A stretch of DNA of 5,476 nucleotides from Bacteroidales bacterium UBA5537 (GCA_002426025.1 DINP01000062.1:45684-51159), one strand, 5' to 3'. Numbered from the stretch's first letter, positions 1 to 5,476 are shown. Numbers and translations are program-made. Notes: generated by a model from the letters alone, not told the origin.

Positions 1-791
1 TGCAGGCACTTGCTGTTTTATCACTGATCACCTCTTCACATTTCAACCGCAAAGACCATGTTTTGCTCAATAACCTGGGACTGAACCGCCCGGGCTATTT
101 TATTCTGTTTTACATCCTCATTGTTAGTCCTTTCCTAATTTTATACCTGCTGTGGCCAGATTTTATAGCCGTATTAATGCTTATAGCCGGAATTATTGTA
201 GTTTCCCTGATAACGCAACCCATTCATTTTCAACCTAAGTTCAGTCTTCCTGCCTTTCATTTCCTGCCTGCGGATGCCTGGGAATGGCGAGTTGGCTTAC
301 GCCGGAATATCTGGTTGGTTTTGATAGCCTATCTGTTACCTGTTTTATTTTTCCGTTTTGATTATATTTTCCCGGCATCCATCCTACTCATTGCACTGAT
401 TACCAACTCATTTCTGGTGAATCACGAACCGATGGTAATGATAGAGGCATTGATGGTTTCGGGTAAAAGATTTTTCGTGCGAAAGCTGATGATACAATGT
501 GCGCTGTTTTTAACCCTGAGCGTCCCTTTGGCTGTGGTTTCCCTAATCCTGTTTCCCGAAAGCATACGGCCATTAATTTTAGTATTGGTTAACAGTCTGA
601 TTGTTCAGGTTTTTGCGGTTTCACTGAAATATGCCGGTTACCATCCGGGGCACCAGAACCCATTTCACATGGCACTGGTGGCACCTTTGAATTTTGCATT
701 TATTATTCCGGTACTTCTACCACTACCCCTCATAATGTCCCTGGTTTTCGGACCAAAAGCAATCAGGCAGTTAAATAAAATAATCGGATGA
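1..791 (+). CDS. Integral membrane protein, probable ABC transporter permease (5' end cut by window)
   Basis: The reading frame is open from the left edge (first full codon at base 3) to the TGA at 789-791, giving 262 visible residues. The TTG at 63 is not a convincing start: the 20 codons before it continue without a stop, so the gene begins outside the window. The product is very hydrophobic, with about seven likely membrane helices (roughly residues 32-50, 54-70, 103-117, 121-138, 160-181, 186-206 and 223-246) and a polar segment near residues 72-102 containing WEWRVGLRRN. Its stop overlaps the start of the ABC ATPase gene (ATGA at 788-791), which implies translational coupling and suggests it is that ATPase's membrane partner. 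I recognise no family with confidence; the large Bacteroidetes ABC permeases such as DUF5687 are a possibility only. The substrate is unknown. The permease role is inferred from context and hydrophobicity, while its membrane nature is clear. Confidence 0.75.
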   Translation, partial: QALAVLSLITSSHFNRKDHVLLNNLGLNRPGYFILFYILIVSPFLILYLLWPDFIAVLMLIAGIIVVSLITQPIHFQPKFSLPAFHFLPADAWEWRVGLRRNIWLVLIAYLLPVLFFRFDYIFPASILLIALITNSFLVNHEPMVMIEALMVSGKRFFVRKLMIQCALFLTLSVPLAVVSLILFPESIRPLILVLVNSLIVQVFAVSLKYAGYHPGHQNPFHMALVAPLNFAFIIPVLLPLPLIMSLVFGPKAIRQLNKIIG

Positions 792-1465
792 TTTCAATCA
801 ACAATCTTAGTTTCAGCTATGGCAAGTTGCCGGTAATCAGTGGGCTAAACTGGCAACTGGAGCCAGGAAAAGTGCATGGATTGGTAGGCCTGAACGGAGC
901 CGGAAAAACCACCCTGTTTAACCTGATAGCGGGCTGGTTAGATCCTAAAACCGGGAATATCTTATTTAATAATATTCCTTTACTGCGATCAGCTTGCGGA
1001 TTTATGGAGACCAATCCACATTTCTACCCTATGATAACCGGCCAGGAGTATCTTGATGTATTTATAATAAAAAACAAGGGATTCAGCGCTGAGGCCTGGA
1101 ATAAACTCTTTAAGCTTCCGCTTAAAGAGATGGTTGATAATTACTCAACCGGTATGCAAAAAAGGCTTTCGCTGATGGGCATCCTTTCGCTTAACCGCGA
1201 AATAATCATACTTGACGAACCTTTCAATGGCCTCGACTTTGAAGCTGTAAGGCTTATTCAGCACATTCTCCCAAAACTGGCAGCTAAAGGTAAAACCATC
1301 ATTATCAGCAGCCATATACCCGAATCGTTAACGGCAATCTGCAACACTATAAGCCTGATCAGAAACGGAAATATTGAATTCAAAACAGATCATTCTCAAT
1401 TTTTAGAATTAAACGAGCTGATTGATTTCCACAGTGGTTTCAAACCAGAGGATATTCCCGAATAA
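788..1465 (+). CDS. ABC transporter ATP-binding protein
   Basis: This is a complete 225-residue nucleotide-binding subunit that would hydrolyse ATP on the cytoplasmic face to drive the membrane partner encoded just upstream. All core motifs are visible: A-loop aromatic Y11, Walker A GLNGAGKTT (34-42), signature YSTGMQKRL (119-127), Walker B IIILDEP (139-145) with catalytic E144, D-loop near GLD (148-150), and H-loop H176 in SSH. The Q-loop region reads GFMETNP, so a Glu (E74) sits about where Gln is usual; this resembles the E/P-type sequences in many ABC-2-type exporter ATPases, so it need not mean loss of function. The length is typical of a single-domain ATPase of the CcmA/NatA/GldA-like group. 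The ATG overlaps the upstream stop, there is no Shine-Dalgarno sequence, and a 180-base gap follows, so it is probably the last gene of its operon. The substrate cannot be inferred. Confidence 0.95.
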   Translation: MISINNLSFSYGKLPVISGLNWQLEPGKVHGLVGLNGAGKTTLFNLIAGWLDPKTGNILFNNIPLLRSACGFMETNPHFYPMITGQEYLDVFIIKNKGFSAEAWNKLFKLPLKEMVDNYSTGMQKRLSLMGILSLNREIIILDEPFNGLDFEAVRLIQHILPKLAAKGKTIIISSHIPESLTAICNTISLIRNGNIEFKTDHSQFLELNELIDFHSGFKPEDIPE

Positions 1466-1480
1466 GACCGTATCCTTTTG

Positions 1481-1496
1481 ATAATCTATAGATTAT
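1481..1496. repeat. Perfect 16-bp palindrome after the ABC operon
   Basis: ATAATCTATAGATTAT is its own reverse complement and lies 15 bases after the ABC ATPase stop. It is all A/T except for one C and one G, and no T-run follows, so it is a poor intrinsic terminator. It could be a binding site for a dimeric regulator or a weak 3'-end hairpin. Short arms TATCC (1471-1475) and GGATA (1514-1518) flank it, but they are too short to make much of. Confidence 0.4.
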
Positions 1497-1586
1497 ATAC
1501 TTCCAGTACAATAGGATAAACTTTACACATCAATTTTTCATCAATCTCAAGGTTCTTAGTTTTTGGTAACTGAACCCTATTCATTT

Positions 1587-1606
1587 TTTATCAGCTTTTT
1601 GATAAA
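1587..1606. promoter_or_regulatory. Inverted repeat over the -33 element, possible operator
   Basis: TTTATCA (1587-1593) and TGATAAA (1600-1606) form a perfect 7-bp inverted repeat separated by six bases. The right arm covers the TTG at 1599-1601 that serves as the probable -33 box, so a protein bound here would compete with RNA polymerase. The region is A/T-rich and chance occurrence is quite possible. No regulator gene lies in the window. Confidence 0.3.
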
Positions 1607-1628
1607 TCGGAAAATAGTAATATATTTA
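1599..1628 (+). promoter_or_regulatory. Bacteroidetes-type promoter for the 1646-3813 operon
   Basis: TTG at 1599-1601, within a T-run, is followed after exactly 19 bases by TATATTTA at 1621-1628. This matches the Bacteroidetes primary-sigma pattern TTG-N19-21-TAnnTTTG except for the last base. Transcription would start a few bases downstream, leaving a leader of only about 10-15 bases before the ATG at 1646. The position ahead of a three-gene run with no other obvious promoter supports it. Confidence 0.6.
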
Positions 1629-1645
1629 CATGTAATAAACCGTAT

Positions 1646-2449
1646 ATGAAAAGCGCTTTATTTACCTTTCTGCTGACTATTACTGGCTTAATTCCTTTTG
1701 CTCAGGAATTTATACCGGCACAGGTAATTGGCCATAACCAACAACTTAAATATTTTATTGATCAGGAGCTAATGTATCCGGAAAAGGATATGCTCTCGGG
1801 GAACGAAGGAAAGGTGAAATTAAACTATGTAGTTGATGAAAAAGGACAAATTCAACACATCAGTTACAGAGAGAACTTAAGTCCGGAATGCGATCGTGAA
1901 ACACTGCGTATTTTTAAAATGCTTGAATGGGAGCCGGCTACGATGCGGGGCATACCTGTAAAGGACAGCGGATTGTTTGAAATTGATTTTAACATACGGA
2001 AATACAGGCGCTTATGTAAACAGAGAGGGTATATTCTACACCTGTATCCTTTTGAACCAACAGATACTTCAGGGCGAATTTATCTATACCAGAATGTTGA
2101 AACAGCCCCCCACCCAATATTTACAAATGAACAAATAAATCTTGCCGGATTTGTTGCCGCTAACCTGGTTTACCCCGATGCTGCCATTAAACAAAACCTG
2201 AGTGGTATTGTTAAGATAGCGTTTATTGTTGAACCGCATGGCAGAATATCGAATACACAAATAACGAATTCGCTCGGTGCAGGTTGCAACGAAGAAGCAT
2301 TAAGAATTGTAAGATTGATTAAGTGGATGCCCGGAACCTATCACATGCTTGCAGTCAGAACCAGAATGAGTATAACAATAAACTTTAATCTCGACCCGGG
2401 AACAAACGGAAACTTTAACCCCACTATAAAATCAAGTTATGGTGGTTAA
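1646..2449 (+). CDS. Secreted protein with two tandem TonB C-terminal-like domains
   Basis: This 267-residue protein has an N-terminal signal peptide (basic K2, hydrophobic 4-19, likely cleavage near A19/Q20), so it should be exported to the periplasm or outer membrane. Two copies of a TonB_C-like domain follow, at about 37-117 and 169-249. Each has the same landmarks in order: a YP pair (44-45; 176-177), a G-x-V strand (55-57; 187-189), a (D/E)xxG turn (64-67; 196-199), a Cys followed by a (T/A)LRI helix (C82; C214), and a W-x-P motif (W95; W227). The linker at 118-168 is unassigned. It lacks the transmembrane anchor and Pro-rich span of energy-transducing TonB, so it is unlikely to transmit ExbB/ExbD energy in the normal way. 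Such stand-alone domains are common in Bacteroidetes and mostly uncharacterised. It is the first gene of a probable operon, 28 bases before the DUF3078 gene. The domain call is firm; the role is unknown. Confidence 0.85.
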   Translation: MKSALFTFLLTITGLIPFAQEFIPAQVIGHNQQLKYFIDQELMYPEKDMLSGNEGKVKLNYVVDEKGQIQHISYRENLSPECDRETLRIFKMLEWEPATMRGIPVKDSGLFEIDFNIRKYRRLCKQRGYILHLYPFEPTDTSGRIYLYQNVETAPHPIFTNEQINLAGFVAANLVYPDAAIKQNLSGIVKIAFIVEPHGRISNTQITNSLGAGCNEEALRIVRLIKWMPGTYHMLAVRTRMSITINFNLDPGTNGNFNPTIKSSYGG

Positions 2450-2477
2450 ATAATAACAACAAACCCAAATTAAACCT

Positions 2478-3380
2478 ATGCGTAAACTACTACTATTTAG
2501 CATTTTATCGGCATTTTTAGCTGGCACTGTTTCAGCTCAGACACCCGATACAACTAAACTCTGGACTAAAGGCTTCAATGCAGCCTTAACCTTTAATCAG
2601 GTTTCACTTACTAACTGGGCCGCCGGTGGTGAAAACAGCTTTGGAGGCAATTCATTCCTTAACCTTTTCGCCAATCTGAAACAAGGCAAAACAACCTGGG
2701 ACAATTCACTTGACCTGGCCTACGGAATGGTAAAATTAGGCGATGCCAAAATCAGAAAAAGTGATGATAAAATTGACTTCCTTTCTAAATACGGTCACAA
2801 TGTTATCAATAAACACCTGTTTTTGAGTGCAAATCTGAGTTTTAAAACCCAGTTTGCTGATGGATTCAATTTTCCAAACGATTCAGTTTTAATCTCAACT
2901 TTTATGGCTCCTGGCTACCTGATGCTGGGACTTGGTATGGATTATAAACCTTATCCTTACCTTTCTATCTCTTTGCTTCCGGTAACAGGACGATTGACAA
3001 TCGTGAACGAAAAAACCCTTTCCGATGCAGGTGCCTATGGTGTTGAACCGGGAAAAACAGTTAGGGATGAATTCGGAGCATTATTCAAAGTAACCTTTGA
3101 TAAGGAGGTAATAACCAATGTCAACATAAAAAGCAAACTTGAACTCTTCTCCAATTATAGTAAAGACCCACAAAACATCGATGTCAACTGGGAAGCATTG
3201 TTGATGCTAAAAGTTAACAAGCTTATTTCCACCTATATAGGCGTTCAAACCATTTACGATCACGACATTCTCATCACGGATAAAGATGGTAAGATCGGCC
3301 CCCGAACACAATTCAAACAAACATTTGGTATAGGCCTGACCTATTCAATCAAGCGCTTTCAAGCAACAGTTAACCAATAA
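2478..3380 (+). CDS. DUF3078 family protein, predicted outer-membrane beta-barrel
   Basis: This 300-residue protein begins with a clear signal peptide: R2 K3, hydrophobic 4-18, then V-S-A before Q21 as the likely cleavage site. The mature start has the family's characteristic segment, W29 through QVSLTNWAAGGENSFGG (41-57), followed by alternating polar/hydrophobic strands with aromatic girdle residues, for example near residues 70-80, 113-125 and 285-295, and no hydrophobic helices. This pattern fits a beta-barrel in the outer membrane. The assignment to DUF3078, found essentially in Bacteroidetes, is from recognition of the sequence; the family has no established function. The start is chosen because it gives the signal peptide directly. 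The leader is A/C-rich with no Shine-Dalgarno sequence. It lies 28 bases after the tandem-TonB_C gene and 19 bases before mscL, so co-transcription is likely. It could be a small-solute pore or a structural protein. Confidence 0.82.
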   Translation: MRKLLLFSILSAFLAGTVSAQTPDTTKLWTKGFNAALTFNQVSLTNWAAGGENSFGGNSFLNLFANLKQGKTTWDNSLDLAYGMVKLGDAKIRKSDDKIDFLSKYGHNVINKHLFLSANLSFKTQFADGFNFPNDSVLISTFMAPGYLMLGLGMDYKPYPYLSISLLPVTGRLTIVNEKTLSDAGAYGVEPGKTVRDEFGALFKVTFDKEVITNVNIKSKLELFSNYSKDPQNIDVNWEALLMLKVNKLISTYIGVQTIYDHDILITDKDGKIGPRTQFKQTFGIGLTYSIKRFQATVNQ

Positions 3381-3399
3381 CCCTTAAAACCAAACCATT

Positions 3400-3813
3400 A
3401 TGAAAATGTTAGACGAATTTAAAGCATTTGCCATGAAAGGCAATGTAGTTGACATGGCAGTCGGTATTATTATCGGTGGAGCCTTTGGCAAAATCATTTC
3501 CTCATTTGTAGCTGATGTATTGATGCCACCATTAGGGTTACTCCTGGGTGGTGTTGACTTTAAAAACATGGTATTCACCATGAAAGAGGCAGTAATGAGC
3601 GGAGCTGAAGTAGTTACCCCGGCTGTAAACCTGAACTATGGTATATTTATCCAGAATGTTGTGGACTTTCTGATTATTGCTTTTGCAATCTTTATGGCAA
3701 TTAAAGCCATGAATTCAATGAAAAAGAAAGAAGAAGAAGCTCCAGCTGCACCTCCCGCTCCAACAATGGATCAGGAATTGCTTAAAGAAATCCGCGACCT
3801 GCTTAAAAAGTAA
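3400..3813 (+). CDS. mscL: Large-conductance mechanosensitive channel MscL
   Basis: The 137-residue product is MscL, a homopentameric inner-membrane channel that opens under high membrane tension and releases cytoplasmic solutes during hypo-osmotic shock. The N-terminal helix and TM1 (about 1-45) closely follow E. coli MscL: DEFKAFAMKGNVVDMAVG, then GGAFGKIISSFVADVLMPP. The periplasmic loop spans about 50-80, followed by TM2 (about 83-105, with GIFIQNVVDFLIIAFAIFMA), a KKKEEE charged cluster, an Ala/Pro linker and a C-terminal helix ending EIRDLLKK. The start is supported because it aligns residue for residue with the E. coli N terminus. At the hydrophobic gate, E. coli L19 and V23 correspond to M19 and I23 here, which remain hydrophobic; G22 is kept. 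The periplasmic loop appears a few residues longer than in E. coli. It is probably the last gene of the operon from 1646, with a strong terminator just after it. Confidence 0.98.
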   Translation: MKMLDEFKAFAMKGNVVDMAVGIIIGGAFGKIISSFVADVLMPPLGLLLGGVDFKNMVFTMKEAVMSGAEVVTPAVNLNYGIFIQNVVDFLIIAFAIFMAIKAMNSMKKKEEEAPAAPPAPTMDQELLKEIRDLLKK

Positions 3814-3831
3814 AATACTATCCAAAAATTT

Positions 3832-3872
3832 CCAACAAAGCCTGTATCAATGATATGGGCTTTGTTGGTTTT
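3832..3872 (+). terminator. Strong intrinsic terminator after mscL
   Basis: CCAACAAAGCC (3832-3842) pairs perfectly with GGCTTTGTTGG (3858-3868). The stem continues through two G-U wobbles and TATC/GATA (3845-3848 with 3852-3855) to a three-base AAT loop, giving about 17 consecutive pairs, and is followed by TTTT (3869-3872). It begins 18 bases after the mscL stop and insulates the mscS-corA unit from upstream transcription. Confidence 0.88.
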
Positions 3873-3945
3873 AAAGAAAATGCTGAAAGTAGAACGTAAG
3901 AGATCGGTTGTGATTTTTAAGTTTTTGAAGAACACTCTCCTAGAC

Positions 3946-3986
3946 CGCGGATGACACCGATCTATCGAACGCAGATTTACACGGAT
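3946..3986. repeat. Degenerate direct repeat, about 24-base period, intergenic
   Basis: CGCGGATGACACCGAT (3946-3961) and CGCAGATTTACACGGAT (3970-3986) align with one single-base gap and 13 matches over 16 positions. An 8-bp inverted repeat, AGATCGGT (3901-3908) against ACCGATCT (3956-3963), overlaps the first copy, and the 9-mer GAACGCAGA (3967-3975) recurs at 4019-4027. Similar GCAGATTTACACGGATT-like sequence is, from memory, scattered between genes in Bacteroidetes genomes. The whole gap 3873-4108 shows no convincing gene: only these repeats, the heptamer array and a promoter. Confidence 0.5.
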
Positions 3987-4023
3987 TAACTCTGGTTTTC
4001 ATTTTAAAATCGAACACGGAACG

Positions 4024-4051
4024 CAGAACTCAGAACTGAAAACTCAGAACA
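4024..4051. repeat. Heptanucleotide tandem repeat, four units, upstream of mscS
   Basis: The unit CAGAACT occurs at 4024-4030 and 4031-4037, then as degenerate GAAAACT (4038-4044) and CAGAACA (4045-4051), all in exact 7-base register. The array ends 33 bases before the TAnnTTTG element of the mscS promoter, so unit-number changes would move sequence just upstream of the promoter. With four units, two of them imperfect, it is probably fairly stable. Confidence 0.7.
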
Positions 4052-4084
4052 TTTTTTCGCTCCATCACTCAAACGCCTTTTTCT

Positions 4085-4092
4085 TACTTTTG
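4085..4092 (+). promoter_or_regulatory. -7 element (TAnnTTTG) of the mscS-corA promoter
   Basis: TACTTTTG is a perfect match to the Bacteroidetes -7 consensus TAnnTTTG and ends 16 bases before the ATG at 4109, predicting a leader of about 10-12 bases, like the promoter at 1599-1628. The -33 box is weak: no TTG lies at the usual 19-21 base spacing, only the T-run and TTCG around 4052-4059, slightly too far upstream. The upstream terminator makes a promoter here necessary. Confidence 0.65.
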
Positions 4093-4108
4093 TAGTAAAA
4101 CAAGTACT

Positions 4109-4996
4109 ATGCAGCTTCTCTCTTTCGATTTTTCAAACTTCTTAGAAATCAATCAGCGGATTATTCAGTATATCATTGTGGCAACTGTTATTGCGCTGGT
4201 TGCTGTAATCCTGTCACGCATCCTTCAAAAGATAATGAAGGTGTACTTTGAGCGGTCGAGTCATGTGCTAAAAGTTGATCCGACGCGGTATAAATTCCTG
4301 CGCAATGCCGTTAGTTTTGTGGTATTTATGCTGGCGATCACTTTGATTTTCTATACCATACCTGAGCTTCGTACCATCGGTATAACCCTGTTTGCAGGAG
4401 CGGGAATTTTTGCAGCGATCATCGGATTCGCTTCTCAGGAAGCTTTTTCAAATATTGTTTCCGGTATTTTCATCGTTATTTTTAAACCATTCAGGGTAGG
4501 AGACAATATTAAAATCGGGGATCTTCATCACGGAACCGTTGAAGATATTACGCTTCGGCACACCATTATCAATAACTTCGAGAACCGTCGGATTATCATT
4601 CCGAATACGGTAATCAGTGGACAAACGATTATCAATTCGACCATCGAAGACGAAAAAGTCTGCACTTTTATTGAGCTAGGAATCAGCTATGAATCAGACC
4701 TTGACAATGCTATTAAAATTTTACGCGAAGAAGCTGGAAATCATCCCAATTGCATTGATAACCGTAGTGAAGAAGAATTGGCAAATGGCGATCCAAAAGT
4801 GATTGTCAGAGTGCTGGGATTTGGTGATTCCGCAATAAACCTCAGGGCTTATGCCTGGGCCAACACTTCAGGCGAAGGTTTTGTAATGAAATGTGATCTG
4901 TACGAAACCCTGAAAAAAAGATTTAATAAAGAGAACATCGAAATTCCTTATCCTCACAGGACAATTGTTTACAAAAACAAAACAGATGAAAAATAA
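4109..4996 (+). CDS. MscS-family small-conductance mechanosensitive ion channel
   Basis: The 295-residue product is a compact, MscS-sized inner-membrane channel, expected to be a heptamer that relieves turgor at lower tension than MscL. Likely helices are TM1 about 17-39, TM2 about 64-84 and pore-lining TM3 about 91-125, whose core GFASQEAFSNIVSGIFIVIF leads into KPFRVGD (126-132), the family hallmark. The beta domain follows, with IPN and a polar surface, then an alpha/beta domain ending near IEIPYPHRTI, the conserved PYPH-type C-terminal motif. Aligning on Q110 (E. coli Q112), the seal leucines L105 and L109 become A103 and F107, and hinge G113 becomes E111; the last two are usual, as I recall, in the SQE subgroup of this family. 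The ATG is chosen for its fit to the promoter and for lacking an upstream alternative. Its 3' end overlaps the corA start by 11 bases, so the two are probably co-transcribed. I leave the symbol blank because several MscS paralogues exist. Confidence 0.95.
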   Translation: MQLLSFDFSNFLEINQRIIQYIIVATVIALVAVILSRILQKIMKVYFERSSHVLKVDPTRYKFLRNAVSFVVFMLAITLIFYTIPELRTIGITLFAGAGIFAAIIGFASQEAFSNIVSGIFIVIFKPFRVGDNIKIGDLHHGTVEDITLRHTIINNFENRRIIIPNTVISGQTIINSTIEDEKVCTFIELGISYESDLDNAIKILREEAGNHPNCIDNRSEEELANGDPKVIVRVLGFGDSAINLRAYAWANTSGEGFVMKCDLYETLKKRFNKENIEIPYPHRTIVYKNKTDEK

Positions 4997-5476
4997 TTCA
5001 CATTCGGGTAAAACAGGTAAAATCAGAAACTATCGTAAAAAAACCGGACTACCTCCCGGCACTCTGGTTTATACCGGTAATGCTGAACAGGAAACCACTT
5101 TCGATCTCTTTAGCTTCGATGCTGCCACAGTTGAAAGAACCGAATCGGCTATGGTTTCAGAAATTACCGGTAAAATTAACCTGAACAGAAACAACTGGAT
5201 AAACGTTATCGGGCTTAGCAATACTGAACTGATTGGTGACCTGGGCAAACACCATACCCTCCATCCTCTTTTGCTCGAAGATGTGCTGAATACTGATTCT
5301 GTTCCAAAATTTGAAAACTACGGTGATGTGCTTTATATGAGCCTGAAAATGTTGAAATGGGATAGTGAAAACAACTCGATTGATGCAGAGCAGATCAGTT
5401 TTATTGTTGGTGAAAATTACCTGTTGTCGTTTCAGGAACGGAATGGTGATGTTTTCGATATGGTTAGGGAACGACT
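4986..5476 (+). CDS. corA: CorA-type magnesium/cobalt transport protein (3' end cut by window)
   Basis: ATG at 4986 opens a frame that stays open to the right edge, giving 163 complete codons. The sequence strongly resembles the cytoplasmic N-terminal domain of Thermotoga-type CorA: a basic tail, GLPPGTLVYTG (21-31), WINV.G (71-76), HPLLLED (93-99), a VPKFENYGDVLYMSLKML stretch (106-123), EQISFIVGENYLLSFQE (135-151) and GDVFDMVRERL at the edge. E98-D99 probably match E88-D89 of T. maritima CorA, part of the regulatory intracellular Mg2+ site. The transmembrane helices and GMN selectivity motif lie beyond the window, so completeness cannot be judged. CorA is a homopentameric inner-membrane Mg2+ channel that also passes Co2+ and closes when internal Mg2+ is high. 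The start lies inside the mscS-family gene (11-base overlap, different frame), implying coupled translation. The first roughly 18 residues are polar and poorly conserved, so the exact start is slightly uncertain. Confidence 0.93.
   Translation, partial: MKNNSHSGKTGKIRNYRKKTGLPPGTLVYTGNAEQETTFDLFSFDAATVERTESAMVSEITGKINLNRNNWINVIGLSNTELIGDLGKHHTLHPLLLEDVLNTDSVPKFENYGDVLYMSLKMLKWDSENNSIDAEQISFIVGENYLLSFQERNGDVFDMVRER

Noticed and set aside
63..791. TTG at 63 as the start of the membrane protein
   Set aside because: The same frame is open back to the window edge with 20 further plausible codons, so the gene is truncated by the window and does not start there.
817..1014. Minus-strand 65-codon open frame inside the ABC ATPase gene
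   Set aside because: It lies entirely antisense to the Walker A region of a clear gene, with no recognisable domain; it is a shadow frame.
1481..1496. The palindrome as the intrinsic terminator of the ABC operon
   Set aside because: The stem is nearly all A/T, leaves almost no loop, and is not followed by a T-run.
3384..3581. Minus-strand 65-codon open frame opposite mscL
   Set aside because: It is antisense to the highly conserved TM1 of MscL and resembles no known protein.
3880..3954. 24-codon open frame after the mscL terminator (starts MLKVERKRSVV)
   Set aside because: It is very short, begins eight bases after a strong terminator with no promoter or ribosome site, and ends inside the degenerate repeat; chance is the simplest explanation.
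3814..4108. Possible CRISPR array or small RNA in the repeat-bearing gap
   Set aside because: The repeats are 7 or about 24 bases long, degenerate, and lack regular unique spacers; no hairpin-plus-promoter arrangement supports an RNA gene beyond the terminator.

Overview
The window reads as chromosomal DNA from a Bacteroidota (Bacteroidetes) species, probably of the Bacteroidales or a related lineage. The evidence is a DUF3078-type outer-membrane protein (a family largely restricted to this phylum), two promoters fitting the Bacteroidetes pattern (TTG, about 19 bases, TAnnTTTG), start codons preceded by A-rich sequence instead of Shine-Dalgarno motifs, and moderate-to-low GC. Every gene is on the + strand and no mobile element, CRISPR array, tRNA or rRNA was seen.

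Layout. (1) 1-1465: the 3' part of an integral membrane protein, cut by the left edge, overlapping by ATGA with a complete ABC ATPase; together they look like a two-gene ABC transporter or exporter of unknown substrate. (2) 1466-1645: a spacer with a perfect 16-bp palindrome, a 7-bp inverted repeat and a good Bacteroidetes promoter. (3) 1646-3813: three tightly spaced genes, probably one operon: a secreted protein with two TonB C-terminal-like domains in tandem, a DUF3078 predicted beta-barrel, and the large mechanosensitive channel MscL. A strong hairpin terminator closes it at 3832-3872. (4) 3873-4108: a non-coding stretch holding degenerate repeats, including four units of a heptamer, then a perfect TAnnTTTG element. 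(5) 4109-5476: a MscS-family small mechanosensitive channel whose 3' end overlaps the start of a CorA-type Mg2+/Co2+ channel, which runs off the right edge.

How it fits together. The right two thirds is an envelope and osmotic/ion-homeostasis neighbourhood: MscL and MscS are emergency valves for hypo-osmotic shock, CorA is the main Mg2+ entry route, and the two genes ahead of mscL encode a secreted periplasmic protein and an outer-membrane barrel. The least ordinary element is the tandem-TonB_C secreted protein, which lacks the membrane anchor and proline-rich span of a true TonB; what it does, and whether it works with the barrel encoded next to it, cannot be told from sequence. Most of the rest is recognisable housekeeping content, and I see no clear evidence of a wholly new system.
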